From NCBI GenBank assembly GCA_963920765.1, contig OY987243.1, positions 32,487,060-32,551,059 on the forward strand: a stretch of DNA of 64,000 nucleotides, written 5' to 3'. Shown in pieces: positions 12,412 to 23,983 of the stretch. Below the pieces are notes generated by a model. The model saw nothing but the letters and a program-made list of their open reading frames with translations, did not search any database and was not told the origin of the DNA. The DNA comes from Ulota crispa (taxonomy: Eukaryota > Streptophyta > Bryopsida > Orthotrichales > Orthotrichaceae). Made by a program: the position numbers and the translations under genes. Numbering within the stretch: position 1 is the stretch's first letter; each line of letters opens with the position of its first letter.

Positions 12412-12929
12412 GGTATTTAAAACAACAAATGTTGTGTTTTTGATATAAAATTTTGTTGAGTTAATGAAGTTGTGTCCAAAAGTGTCCAGATCAACAAAAA
12501 ACTGTTGATTTTCTGTTGTTTTATTTTGTCCAAAAGTGTCCAGATTAACAAAAAACTTTTGATTTTATGTTGTTTTGGTCATGTTTTAGTAAACTTTAAA
12601 GCCTACTAATGTTGAACCATACCAAATTGTGAAAAATGAAGAAAAAGCCACACTAAAATTCTAAAAGATTCTAATTTTCTTGAAAACTTCTTTTATTTTT
12701 CAAAACTTCAAAACATTTTCATGTAGTCCAAAAAGATTCTAGAAAGATAACAAAAACAACCCAAACTATTCTAATAGTTTTTTATGAAAAAATATTTTAA
12801 AGCATTTTAACAAATTACAGAAAGATTTTAAAACAACTCTAATTGAGTCTAAGAGATTCTATTTTTATAAATATTTTGAATTCTTTTAACAAATTTCATA
12901 ATTAAAATTTTCAAAAAGATTTTATCAAG

Positions 12930-13210
12930 AATTCTAAAAAAATTCTCAAAGAGTCTAAAGAAGATTCTAAAAGATTCCAAAAAGATTCTCAAAGATTCTC
13001 AAAAATTGTCGAAGATTCTCATAGATTCCCAAATACTCTCATAGATTTTCAAAGATTCTTAACTATTCTGAAAAGATTCTAAAAGTATTCTCAAAGACTC
13101 TCAAAGATTTTGAAAAGATTCTCAAAGATTCTCAAAAATTCCAAAAAGATTCTCAAAGGTTCCAAAAACATTCCAAAAAGATTCCCTAAAGATTCTCAAA
13201 GATTCCAAAA
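12930..13210. repeat. Degenerate tandem repeat of about 10-11 bp
   Basis: About 25 imperfect copies of a unit like AAAGATTCTC fill this stretch, near the right end of the CACTA transposon. Confidence 0.8.
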
Positions 13211-13601
13211 TTTCTGTTGATTTAGATAATGGTGTCCAAATCAACAGAACATATTTAGTTTTTTACAAATTTTTATTAAATTAGTCAATTAGCGTGGGCA
13301 AGTGCCCAAAACAACAAGAAATTGTTGATTTTCTATTGTTTTGGACAGAGTTTTCTACTAGTGCATTTGCTGACAAAGTGACACTTTGCTTGTGATGGCT
13401 TACAATAGCTTGCAATTTCCCAACAACAACTTGCAAGTACTTACATTCTTCTACTACTATGTTTGAATATGCGACGAGAGTTGCGTCAACATTGGGAGGA
13501 TCTGGCTAGTGAAAGAAACTACATACTTAAGGGGCGGGGAGCGACACAAGACCGGCCACTTGCGAGTCCCATTTGCAGTGTACACATTGATGATGCTCTA
13601 A

Positions 13602-14143
13602 GGACATGGGCTATGCACCTAGAAATAGTCCAAGCAACGGTCCTTGTAAATCACTATCGTCTTTTAATAGACAATAAATTTTAACATTATTTTCTTTTGA
13701 TTTGAAGGGTATTGAAAAAATTATTGTGAAAACATTGTAAAATTTGGGTTTGGATATTGATTAATTTAGATACATCCCATCAATTATTAGCTAGCTTCCA
13801 AAGAAATCTAGAGGTCTCTCCAAATCAAGCCTAAAAAATGAAAATTTAGCCAAGGAGATGGTATTGGGGTGTCATTATACCGTCCTCTTGACCAAATTTT
13901 CATTTTTTAGGATTGATTTGGAAAGACCTCTAGATTTTTTGGAAGCTAGCTAACAATTGATGGGATCTATCTAAATTAATCAATATCTCGACCCAAACTT
14001 TGTAATGTTTTTACAATCATATTTTCCATGCCCATCAAATTATTAAAAAATTATGGTAAAATTTAATGTCTATTAAAAGACCGGGCTGATTTACTAGGAC
14101 TATTGTTGGGACTGTTCCTAGGTGCATAACTTAGTGGATGCCA
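13602..14143. mobile_element. Long-hairpin element between two TAA sites
   Basis: Two arms of about 200-250 bases are inverted around a loop near 13870-13890. The best-preserved part contains AGCTAGCTTCCAAAGAAATC and its complement. The inner part is homologous to the hairpin element at 41451-41965. It lies between TAA at 13599-13601 and TAA at 14144-14146, which it shares with its neighbours. Confidence 0.6.
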
Positions 14144-14146
14144 TAA

Positions 14147-14405
14147 GAGCATCCCCAATGTAGCCAGTTTAAAAGACCCCTACATGTCGTCATGCTAGGC
14201 TCAACTGCGAGGGAGGAGGAGGGCTAGTGGTATTCAAGACTCTCCAAATAGTGCAAATATGCAAGGGAGGTACTCTTGCATGGAGAGCCTTGAAAAATGC
14301 AATTGCAAATACTAGCTGCATTGGAGCCCTAATTTTCACTCAAGCCTGGTTTAATAATCTATATAATCTTTTCTTTGCCTTGTTATGGCTACATTAGGGA
14401 TGCTT
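14147..14405. mobile_element. Tourist-like MITE, 259 bp
   Basis: The inverted ends GAGCATCCCCAATGTAGCCA and TGGCTACATTAGGGATGCTT are flanked by TAA on both sides (14144-14146 and 14406-14408). It belongs to the same terminal class as 10418-13598 and 41451-41965. Confidence 0.75.
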
Positions 14406-14916
14406 TAACATAAAAAGCTTACTGTAGTTGCAAAGAAAATTAGCTTTTTAAATGGTTATGAACAATTGAAAGATGCACGTACAGGAAGATGTTAGTTAGG
14501 AATGACAGATTTTGGACTCTCCAAGATCTTTCAAAACAAAATTAGTCCAATGAAATTGCATATTGATTGTGTAAAAACTACATTGAATATTGCGTTTAGG
14601 TTGCCCCACACTAAATTCTTGACATTTCACACTATATAAATATTTACTGTTGCTACAATAATTTTCATCAAAATTCTTGTAATAAATAAATTTTAAGGGC
14701 TTGTCTATAACAATGAAGTTGCAAAACGACAAATTAGCGGCTTCCAAGTCATAAACCATGTAAAATCTAAGTATCCAAAGAATTGCATGCACCTTCAAGT
14801 GGCCAAGTGATGAGTCATGAGGTAACTTACCAAGGTAAAGCAACCTAATTGTCAAGGCAACGTAAATGCAATATTCAGTGTAAGTAACTTAAAGTAAACT
14901 GCACATGGCCTGCATC
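14406..14916. other. Intergenic DNA, nothing recognised
   Basis: AT-rich sequence between two elements. A 119-codon open frame on the minus strand lacks any recognisable motif and is probably accidental. Confidence 0.35.
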
Positions 14917-15855
14917 TAGTGATTTTTTTTTTGGGCAATTTAAGGCCCAATTGCCTCAAAAAAAAAGGTGAGCTTCAAGCCTATAGAAAAAAAGGGGGGT
15001 TTTTTTCAAAAAATGCCTCATTGCAATAATGAAAATTGCATTGTAGTCCAGCCTTCCGTAAAATTCTCGTCAAATTAAAAATTGATGCCATCACTTTTAA
15101 AATTATTTGAGGTATTGTCTAATCCAAGTCCATGCAATAATAAAATAATGCCAATGATTATTTGGATACTTCCAAAAAATGTCAATGAATAATTTTTGCC
15201 TACAAAAAAAATCCCATGATGCTGCAAAAATCCATGATTAGGGGCCACCTTCAACTCCAACCAAAAATAGGATAGAGCCTCCAAACTACAAACTATTTTC
15301 AAAGAATGCCACATAAGCATTAGTTGGAAAACAAACAAAAAAAACCCTGCCTGCATCATTTGAATTCCTCGAAAAGATGTGCCATAACCGGGGGTCCCAC
15401 TGGCTTATTCTAGATGGAATCTGATATTACCCAAAGCCGTACCATCCCAAGTTAGAAAATGCTTGATTACTTTAGCCTAGAGCTAGTTGGGCGAATGTAC
15501 ACCTTCCGTCACTTGCGCGCACCTTCCCCAAAACCAGGGTACTTTTTTTTGTTTTTGTTGGTCGCGCAATGTGCGCCCAAAAATGCAAGCAATTGATGGA
15601 AGTCATGGAACTATCCATGTGTGCATGTTCATCCATACCATATACTAATTTTGGTATCTGCATCCATTTTATTTTTGTAAACCTGGTGTTTATTTGGGAG
15701 GGGTTTGGCAATTTCATCAAAAATTTCACTTGTTTTTTTATAGTTATGGTACCTACTGTCAAAATGAGGTAAGATTGCTGGAAAAATTTGTCCAAAAAAA
15801 TTTCCTTGCCCAATCCCATTACACTTTCAGAAACATGTCCTCTTAGAGACAATTG

Positions 15856-15900
15856 TTAACCCCTAAAGGACCAAGGAGCCCACTTTGGATTTTATGAGAA
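15856..15900 (+). other. Isolated left end of a TTAA-bounded element
   Basis: TTAACCCCTAAAGGACCAAG starts at 15856, identical in type to the ends of the family A elements. No matching right end was found downstream, so the extent is unknown. Confidence 0.45.
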
Positions 15901-17259
15901 CTCGGGTAGGCTCTATTGACTTCATAATTTGGAAAATTTTCATGAAATTTTTAGGATGGATGCTACTCATCATAGCCTAAATGTGAAGTTTTATTTCATG
16001 TCATTCCAATAAGTAATGCAAAAGTTAGAAGGTTTTTCCAATTTCAATATCAAACCAGGCAGCAAAAAATATATTCTATATATTTTTTATTTTATTTTAT
16101 AGAATTTTATAGACTGATACCTACTCAAAAAAAATTGAATCACTTGATTCCAAATAATGAGGTAAGAGTTAGAAGGAGTTTTATTTTGCAAGCAATGAAG
16201 GTAGGAAGAGGGTAGAAAAAACATATAAAGTTATCTTTTACCCTCAATTTTGAAAGTTTTCTAATGAAAACAAAAATTAAAGTTACTAATTGTCTGTTAG
16301 AGCATTCTCACCATTGGGATTAACAATTTTCAAACTCTTCCAAAACTCATTAACATATTAGTTATATCTTTCATTCATCAATACCTTTCACTTTACAATT
16401 TTTGTAAAATTGAATCCAAAACCTTTTTTGGTTAAATTTTTTTATATATGCTTTCAACCCATTTTCCAACATATTGCCAAAATTGCATTAGAAATACAAC
16501 ATACATGTTTTTCTCCAAAAATTTTGAAAACCAAAGCTTCACCTTCATGAAGGACTAGAAAAGCCTACATTTTGAAATTTAGGCACATTGATTTGCAATT
16601 GGTATGGATATTCATTCTGAAATTTTGGGACAATGCACTTGTGCAAGTTAACCAAAGAATCCTACAGTTGGATTTGTTAAAAATTAAGTTTCAATGAAGA
16701 TTTTGACCTTGCTTTTGGGAATAGTTTTTTGAAGCAGTTTTGGGTCTCTAAACACAAAAGAATTTTAGGGGATAATGAGAAGTGGTCCCCTCTTTTTTCT
16801 CTAGTGATTTAAAAATGTGACCCTGTCTCCCACTCATGTACTGTACTTCATGGAACTTCAAAATTGAACCACCAATGGCGGGTTTGGGGCTGTCGGTGAC
16901 TCTTAAATGGCCTTCATTGAAAACAAGTCACAAAATTGTTTGTTATTGAAAAGAAAGCCATCCCATTGTCTAGTGCAAGCTTGTTTCAAATTCTCAATAA
17001 CAACTGAGGGTTATTTTCCATGGTGGTCCCGAATTGAAAAAGCAAGTAACTTAAACCACAAACATGTTACAAAGCCATGCAGGGAAGTGTGCTACAAAGG
17101 GACCAATTTGAAAATTTGAAACTGTGTTTTCGCAAGTATTTAGCAAGAAGCACGGGAAATTCAGAGGTTTGACTTTCGTCCAAACTTGGATTTGGTTCAA
17201 AAATGAAAGAAAAAATATACTCGGAGAGCGAGAGAGTAAAAGAAGCGCAAAAAAGCGTA

Positions 17260-17880
17260 TAAAAAAAACAGAGGAATGCTCTGCTCTGCTCTGCTCTTTA
17301 TTGACAACTCCATTCTCAACAATCTCAAGCGCCCACCAACAAAATGGGCCACAATCCCCCGACATTACAAAATCTGCACAACAACACTTGCGACGATGAC
17401 GACAATCCCAGCTCCTCCGTCGCCAGAGCCATCGGCAGAGCTGTCGCCGGAGCTGTCGCCGGAGCTGTCGCCTTCAATCGAACCAGAACTCCCCCGGAAT
17501 GACAGGCCACAGCTTCCCTTCACAAAACGCGACAGAATGCGCATCATACGGCCGGTTTGCGCATGCGTCGTTCATGGCGATCCGCAGAACCTCCTCGTGC
17601 TCGAACCGAGCAATGCGCACCGCCTCCCCGTTCATTCGGAACCGATTCGCGGCCCCTGCGACGTTTACCAGCCATTGCCAGCGATTCTCCATGCTCCCTC
17701 TCGATCGAATTCAATCTGCAACTCTCGCCGCCTGTTCACAAATCCCAGTTCAGTCACCAATTTATCGATCAAACCAACATTCCTCTCTTCCTCTTCCACA
17801 CATTGCACGAATTTCGTAAACATCAGCAAATACAAAGACTCAGCAGAAAGCTACGAAATTTTGGCAAATGTAGATTAGGC
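17260..17880. pseudogene. GC-rich gene-like segment inside the long-TIR element
   Basis: Base composition changes abruptly from AT-rich to over 50% GC. A TATAAAAAAA sits at about 17259 on the plus strand. Open frames exist on both strands. On plus, about 200 codons run from 17276, with a stretch repeating SPELSPELSP. On minus, 72 codons (17474-17692) read MENRWQWLVNVAG near the start. I recognise neither, and neither has visible introns or conserved motifs. It may be a captured fragment of a host gene. Confidence 0.3.
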
Positions 17881-18557
17881 CTCGAATGTGAATTGACGAA
17901 GAATGTAAGAGAGTGACGTGTTCATGAAACTGACCGTGATTTTAAAGCTCGTTCAGAAATGGAAACCTAACGACGAGTTTCCAGAAATTTGCCCGGATTT
18001 GTCCTCCCGAGTTTGAAGTTGTGAGTGTGGTGCAATAAGAGACAAAAAGGAATGTGATTTTTTCTCCAGTTCTGGAAATGGCGATGTTCGAGCTGGTTTT
18101 GTAGCATTCCATAAAAATATGGTATCCACAAACCGCGCTGCATGAGAAAATCAAAGATGCTCGTGATGTTCGCCGTGTGTACTTGCCCGCGCTTGACCAG
18201 AGTGTGTTGAGTCGAAGGGGAGCGTGTCGCGATTGACCTTGGATGACGAGGAGACGTCGTTCATCGAGTTTGCGGTAAAGGCGCGCTTTTTGAACGAACG
18301 AAATGAACGATCGAACGAGCGAATGAACCTCGGTCGTTGACTCGACGAGATCCGGGGTCACTCCTCTTTTGAGCAACACCATCAACACCAGGGTTTTTTT
18401 TTGGTTTTCCGACCAATGCTTGTGTGGCATTCTTTGAAAATGGTTTGTAACTTCCAAACTCCATCCTATTTTTGGTTGGAGTTGAAGGTGGCCTGTGAAT
18501 GGATTTTTGCAGCATCATGGGATTTTGGGATTTTTTTTTGTAGGTAAATAATGTTCA

Positions 18558-19208
18558 TTAACTCCTAAATGCTCAAGGCATCCAATTTGGGTGTTTGTAA
18601 AACTCTGAAGACAAATAAAATCTTATCAAATCACTATTTTTGGTATTTCCTTTTGAACACAAGTTTGTTTTGAAGCCTATTTTCAACATCAAAAATCCAA
18701 TTTTGAAAATGAATGTTCATGATTTCTCTATTCAAGATTTTGTACAAGGGTGTCCACTGCAATCTTGAGTTTTCTAGTGTTGGAAGATCTTGAAAATGAG
18801 CCTCAAATACACTAGAGCTTGGAGAAAAATCCGCATTAGAAATCCATTTAAAAAAATACAAGAGTAGATTTTGAAAGCTATAAATTGACTAAAGTTAAAC
18901 ATGTAATGACCTTAACCTCATATTTTTTTGATGACCAACTTTTTAGATTTGACATGTGAAATGAGGATTAGAAAACTTCAAGTCATTTTTGCAATTTTAA
19001 CACCCTCATGTTCAAACGTTATAATCTTTCAAACTAAAAGTGATATTGTTGAATTTTCTTTTTCCATATAATTTCTAACATGTCAAGTTTAAATTTGTAC
19101 GGTTACAGTTTAAAAAAACTTGATGAGATTTATGTAAAGGTCAGTTGATTGTTCACTTTCTTGAAAATGCCAAGAAGTTTTGAATGGCCTTGGGCATTTA
19201 TAGGTTAA
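18558..19208 (+). mobile_element. TTAA-bounded element, family H, copy 1
   Basis: It is bounded by TTAA at 18558-18561 and 19205-19208, with inverted ends TTAACTCCTAAATGCTCAAG and, on the other side, the complement of TTAACCTATAAATGCCCAAG. It lies inside the right arm of the 4.5-kb element. The left arm of that element carries the unoccupied site (TTCATTGACATT as read on the matching strand), which aligns with TTCA-TTAA-CATC here only if one TTAA is removed as a target duplication. Other copies are at 26720-27356, 37070-37678 and 40799-41450. Confidence 0.8.
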
Positions 19209-19480
19209 CATCCTTAAAAAAGTATCCAAATAACCTTTGGTATTACTTAATTGTTGCATGGAATTGGATTAGACAATACGTCAAGTAATTTTAAAGTTTT
19301 CAATTTGACGAGAATTTTATGGAAGCCTAGACTGCAATGCAATTTTCATTATTGCAATTTGGCATTTTTTGAAAAAAAGTCTCCCTTTTTTGTATAGGCT
19401 CAAAGCTCACCTTTTTTTTTTGAGGCAATTGAGCCTTAAATTGCCCAAAAATAAAACACTGATCAACACCTTTTGAGTTT

Positions 19481-19822
19481 AGAGAAAATTTCATGGATAC
19501 CCATGAAGTTTGAAATATTTACATATATGTCCTTGTTTTTTCAAAAATTACACAAATACCATTGGACCAAAAAATTAATACATTTGTTTTGTTATGCATG
19601 CCACTTTCCTTCTTCCTTTGTGCACACATTGTTTCTTTTTTATTTTATTACATTTCCTTCTTCAACAATGGTCATAACGGAAGTATGAGTAGAACAAATA
19701 AATGCCTAAAAAATATGGTCCAAGGGTATTTGTGCAATTTCTAGAAAAGCAAATGTATCATGTAGATATTGCAAACATCAAGGGTATCCATGAAATATTG
19801 CAAACATCAAGGGTATCCATGA
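19481..19822. mobile_element. Family D long inverted-repeat element, copy 2
   Basis: The arms match those of 8161-8483 (GAAATTTCATGGATACCC type), including CAAATACCATTGGACCAAAA. Near its right end a 35-base unit is duplicated in tandem (ATCAAGGGTATCCATGAAAT). It lies 20 bases beyond the end of the 4.5-kb element. Confidence 0.6.
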
Positions 19823-21480
19823 AATTTTCCCTAAGATTAATTTGCTGCACAGTGCCCAAAATTCTTTTGGAGCTTGCTACGTTACTTATAAAGTGATACT
19901 CCTAATTTTTTGGTACTTTCAAAGCTCCATGTGCCACTTCTCTACAAAAAATTTGCAATAGTTATTGCGATTTATATAAGGATGGGTGCACACTCTTCAT
20001 TGCTTTTAAAACGTTGTCATTGTGATACTATGCAGTTATGTATATGTATATTTATAATATTATTGAATCCAAATGAATGTGTGTGTGTTTATTGTTGTAA
20101 CTTATAGAATGTTTGAAGACATTTTAACTGCAGAAGCAAAAAAATTACTGCAGTCACTCTTCATAAGTCAAATTGTGATGGAAATTTGGCTTTAGTCTTG
20201 GGAATCACTTGGTGCTTCATATTTGGCGCATACTGTGATGTGGGTAAATAGGGAATATCATGCTGCAAAAGTGCATATTGTATGCAGATGCGTAAGGCAT
20301 CTGCACGCATTTGCATGCCACATATAGTTGTAATAACTTAGACTCTTGATTACTTTATGGTTTTTTTGTTAGTTCAATAGGAAAGAGCCAGTGGACAATT
20401 TTTGGGCCGACTTTTCAAGCACTACCTTCATCACACCATCTTCAAAGGGCCTTGCATTTACTAAACACGCTAAGGAACAAAAGCATTCTCTTTTGTCTTA
20501 ACATTGGGATTTGATAGTGTTGACTTCTCCTGCTAGCCTCATGCTCCCATACGGCCTCCAACCACCTAGAACCCAAAACAACATCAAGTTCACATGAGCT
20601 CCTATGTACTCCTCCCTTTGACAAAATTGCACTTAATATTTGGAGACATCAAAAGCCCATCTTCCATCTCCTCTTGGGAGATTCCGTGCTCCTAGCTTAA
20701 TCACTAGCCCTCCAAATTGAAGTGCACCTAATTTTGAGAAGAAGGGTAGAGATTCTTTTAGTGCATGTTGTGGTGTGAAACTTCTAATGCCCTTTCAAGG
20801 CGAAAGCCTAATTCAAAACTGTGTACGTGTTGAACCCAAATAATCCAAAGCTGGTCCGTATTTACCACAATGGCTTGTAAGTCATGAATGCTGTGAAAAG
20901 ATCGTCCAGCAGGGGTGAAGAAACTGACGAAGCTTGGGTCGGCAAGCCAACGAACGGAAATCGATTTTCGTAGGAAGAATCTCGTTCGTTTACCGACGGT
21001 CTGTATGACGTGGCGAATGACGAGGCACTGTTGCAACTCGTCTTGACTCTAGAGTTTAGACTCCTAGAGGATAGGTCAATCACTCCGGTCAGTCCGGTTT
21101 TACTATTTAACTTACGACTCTTTACTTTTCTTGAAACTCAGATTTGAATTTCACGCGCAAATTGTGTACTTGAAGCCACGTGTCATCTACTCCGCGATCG
21201 TTTGACTAACCTGACATGCTGCTACAGCATTGATCCCAAATGTGATTTTTTATTCAGCTCAAGTGGTTAAACACTTTGCTAAATGTGCAAACACTCAAAT
21301 TTAACAGTACGGTAATCAAATCCTCCACAGGTATAAATATATAAATAATTGTTAAAAGATTTGTCTAGATTTAGCTTCATTTATTTTAACAATTTCGTGC
21401 AGGACGTTAAATGTTGCACTTGAAAGTTGCCCGAGCCGATGTGGCACGTGGGGCGGGGCAAGGGCTCGGGTCTAACCTTG
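19823..21480. other. Intergenic DNA, no gene recognised
   Basis: Mostly AT-rich. From about 20380 to 21120 the sequence looks less repetitive and has a moderately GC-rich patch (20880-21060). The open frames there on the minus strand (73 and 92 codons) carry no motif I know. It could be a remnant of an old gene or element. Confidence 0.3.
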
Positions 21481-21489
21481 CCGCATGGT

Positions 21490-21655
21490 TGGTCGGTTTT
21501 ATCACGCATCCCGCATTTTGCATCCCGCATCTTGCATCCCATGTTTTGCATCCCGCATCTTGCATCCCATGTTCTGCATGCCGCATCCTGCATTCTGTGT
21601 TCTGCATCCCGCGTCTCGCATCTCGCGTCCTATTTTTGGCGTCCTATGTCATGCG
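21490..21655. repeat. Heptamer minisatellite (GCATCCC type)
   Basis: About twenty imperfect copies of a 7-base unit such as GCATCCC, GCATCTT and GCATCCT lie in a row. Because 7 is not a multiple of 3, all frames stay open and produce repetitive peptides that should not be annotated as proteins. Confidence 0.85.
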
Positions 21656-21808
21656 GTTTAACTAAGCCCGTTTTATTTAGAAAACCACTTGTAAGGGAGA
21701 GTGGGGGGTTTGTCCCATATCGTTTGGAGCTGGAGGTGAGTTGCTTTGGGTACAAGAAGGGCCACTTGAGAGAGAAGAAATACACAACCTCATTTCTTTC
21801 TGAGTGAA

Positions 21809-22106
21809 AAATGTAGGGAAAATACCAAAAATGCCCCTCAATTCATCAAAAATATCAAATATAACCCCCAAAGATTTGAAATATATAAACACCCTTTGAA
21901 CACAATATTTGTTAATTTGGAAAAACGCTTTCCCAAAACAGATTTCAGGATACTCAAATTTTGCATTTGTGAGAATATTTTGGAGATCTAAATTGAGTTT
22001 TTGATAATTCCTTCAAGATGTTTCATCAATGATGTAAGGTCTTGAAGAAATTATAATAAAACTCAATCTAAATCACCTCGAAACTCTAAAACATGAAAAT
22101 TTCAAA
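21809..22106. mobile_element. Fragment of a family E inverted-repeat element at the gap edge
   Basis: AGGGAAAATACCAAAAATGC and following units resemble those at 11650-12411. The stretch runs into the run of N, so the other arm may be inside or beyond the gap. Confidence 0.4.
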
Positions 22107-22306
22107 NNNNNNNNNNNNNNNNNNNNNNNNNNNNNNNNNNNNNNNNNNNNNNNNNNNNNNNNNNNNNNNNNNNNNNNNNNNNNNNNNNNNNNNNNNNNNN
22201 NNNNNNNNNNNNNNNNNNNNNNNNNNNNNNNNNNNNNNNNNNNNNNNNNNNNNNNNNNNNNNNNNNNNNNNNNNNNNNNNNNNNNNNNNNNNNNNNNNNN
22301 NNNNNN
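22107..22306. other. Assembly gap of 200 N
   Basis: Exactly 200 undetermined bases. The open frames reported across it are artefacts. Confidence 0.99.
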
Positions 22307-23889
22307 CATCTTTGTTGCGTATGTTGTTGGTACCACTATCGCTTTCTCCAATATTGATATTTGACATCAATGTTGCATTGATGCATGTATATTGATGTGC
22401 AAACTATGAGGCAATAAATGATTTGTTGCAATTACATTTACAAGGAATAAACCAAGTAATTTAAAAGGGCCTTCTGTGCTTCTTTAGCAAATTGCAAGTT
22501 GCCCAAGCCTTAATTAGGGAACAACATCAATCATAATATTAAAAGCAAGTTAGGTAGCATAGGAATTTTATACTTAACAGATAAGGCCAAAGAAAGGCAA
22601 GACAAATAGTTAGAAATTAAAAAAACAAAAAGTTCAAAAACTCGCAAAGTATTACTGTATTTAAAAGAGGCTCGGTTTATGTAAAATAAAATCCATCTAT
22701 CATGGAGATTTAGTCATGGTCCATGGATAGGTCACAGTTCAATAACTTACAGGATTTTGAATTTTTGAGTATATTGGTTTAGGTCAATTTAAACATCTAC
22801 TTCATTTCAAAATTTAAATCCTCGCTCATTTCAATTCAAATAAGGGATTATATCGGCATTGCAAAACTTTAGCACAATTGCCCAAGGTTATGACACAAAT
22901 GTTTTCATAATAAAAATAATCTTAACCCTTAAATGTTTAAATATACTTCTTTTGTTTCAGGATGGCATTTTTGAGGTTTTGGAACTGTCCTTGTAAAATC
23001 ATTATTAAACATCAAAACAAAATCCTAACTGTGGGATCTTGAACTTCAAGGTTTCTAGATGGTGTTATCACAATTTTTTTAATAAATGTCACCCAATTTT
23101 TAAGATATTTGTAATTAAATGCGGATGAGTATGTAAGTTTCTAATATTTTTTTGGAGCCGTCCAAAATGCCTAATGCAAAAATGGTAACTTCTGAATAAA
23201 AATTTGGGAACCTACCACTTATGATGATTTGGTGTTTTTTGTTGTTACTTCATGACTCCACTTCAAAATCCATGAGCACAATTTACCAAATGAGCCTATT
23301 AATATGTTATGCAACTATCATAGCTACCACTCAATACAAAGAAAATGTTTAGCTCCAATTATTAACCAAAAATCATTATGAATGAAAGAGAGTTCAAGGT
23401 AAATGTATTCTACTTTGTATAACAAAATTATTCCAAGCAAAATTAGTACAAAAATGCATGTAGATTTTCTTAGATGATGAAATTTCAATAAAAGGGCCCT
23501 CACTACCCAAGGGAGTGCCCAAAGGAAATGTTGACTTTATTCTCAACTTGTTACCCATCTTTTCAATGTGACAGCTTGTCATAGGCTCTTTAGTGACATT
23601 ATTCATTGCACTTTTTGATGCATAAGAGGCATGCTTATAGTTTAACTTTAGCCAAAAATAATTGGAATGTAGTATGGAGGACATTCAAATTGAACATTGA
23701 AGCTAACTTTAGATAGCATCGTCTCCCAAAAAGAAATCAAATGAATTCTTTGCCTTGAGCAAGGTTTCAAAGTTTCTTGAACAACAAAAATATGGTGCCA
23801 AATGACCACCTCAAGATACAGTTATTCTATAAATAATTACTTCTTTGGTATGAAATGGACACTTGAATCAAAGAGAGCATATATATATG

Positions 23890-23983
<94 letters not shown>

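Larger units (their letters stand above)
10627..13363. mobile_element. Non-autonomous CACTA (En/Spm) transposon, 2.7 kb
   Basis: The termini are CACTAGTAGAAAA and TTTTCTACTAGTG, with a 3-bp target duplication CAT on both sides (10624-10626 and 13364-13366). These are the hallmarks of CACTA elements. Subterminal regions repeat variants of TTGTTGATTTTCTATTG and GTCCAAAAGTGTCCAGAT. The interior has no transposase. It holds a short GC-rich patch (10890-11050), an inverted-repeat element (11650-12411) and a degenerate tandem repeat (12930-13210). It is inserted inside the MITE at 10418-13598. Confidence 0.85.
10418..13598. mobile_element. Tourist-like MITE carrying a nested CACTA insertion
   Basis: The inverted ends GAGCATCATCAATGTGTACA (left) and GTACACATTGATGATGCTC (right) match over about 19 bases and are flanked by TAA (10415-10417 and 13599-13601), the target site typical of PIF/Harbinger elements. 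Removing the CACTA insertion leaves an element of about 441 bp. It contains no transposase. Confidence 0.75.
14917..19461. mobile_element. 4.5-kb element with about 430-bp terminal inverted repeats
   Basis: The left arm (14917-15349) and right arm (18388-19461) are long inverted repeats ending TAGTG.../...CACTG and sharing features such as TTTGGGCAATTTAAGGC. The right arm equals the left in length once the 647-bp TTAA element inside it (18558-19208) is removed. The interior is AT-rich at first and then carries a GC-rich, coding-like segment (about 17260-18370). Long arms around gene-like DNA suggest a Mutator-type element that captured host sequence, but no clear 9-bp target duplication was found. 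Confidence 0.6.

Noticed and set aside
21381-21665. Open frames reading MQDAGCRTWDARCG-type repeats
   Set aside because: They are translation of a 7-base minisatellite, open in every frame by repetition.
22073-22395. Frames crossing the run of N
   Set aside because: Undetermined bases were read through as codons.
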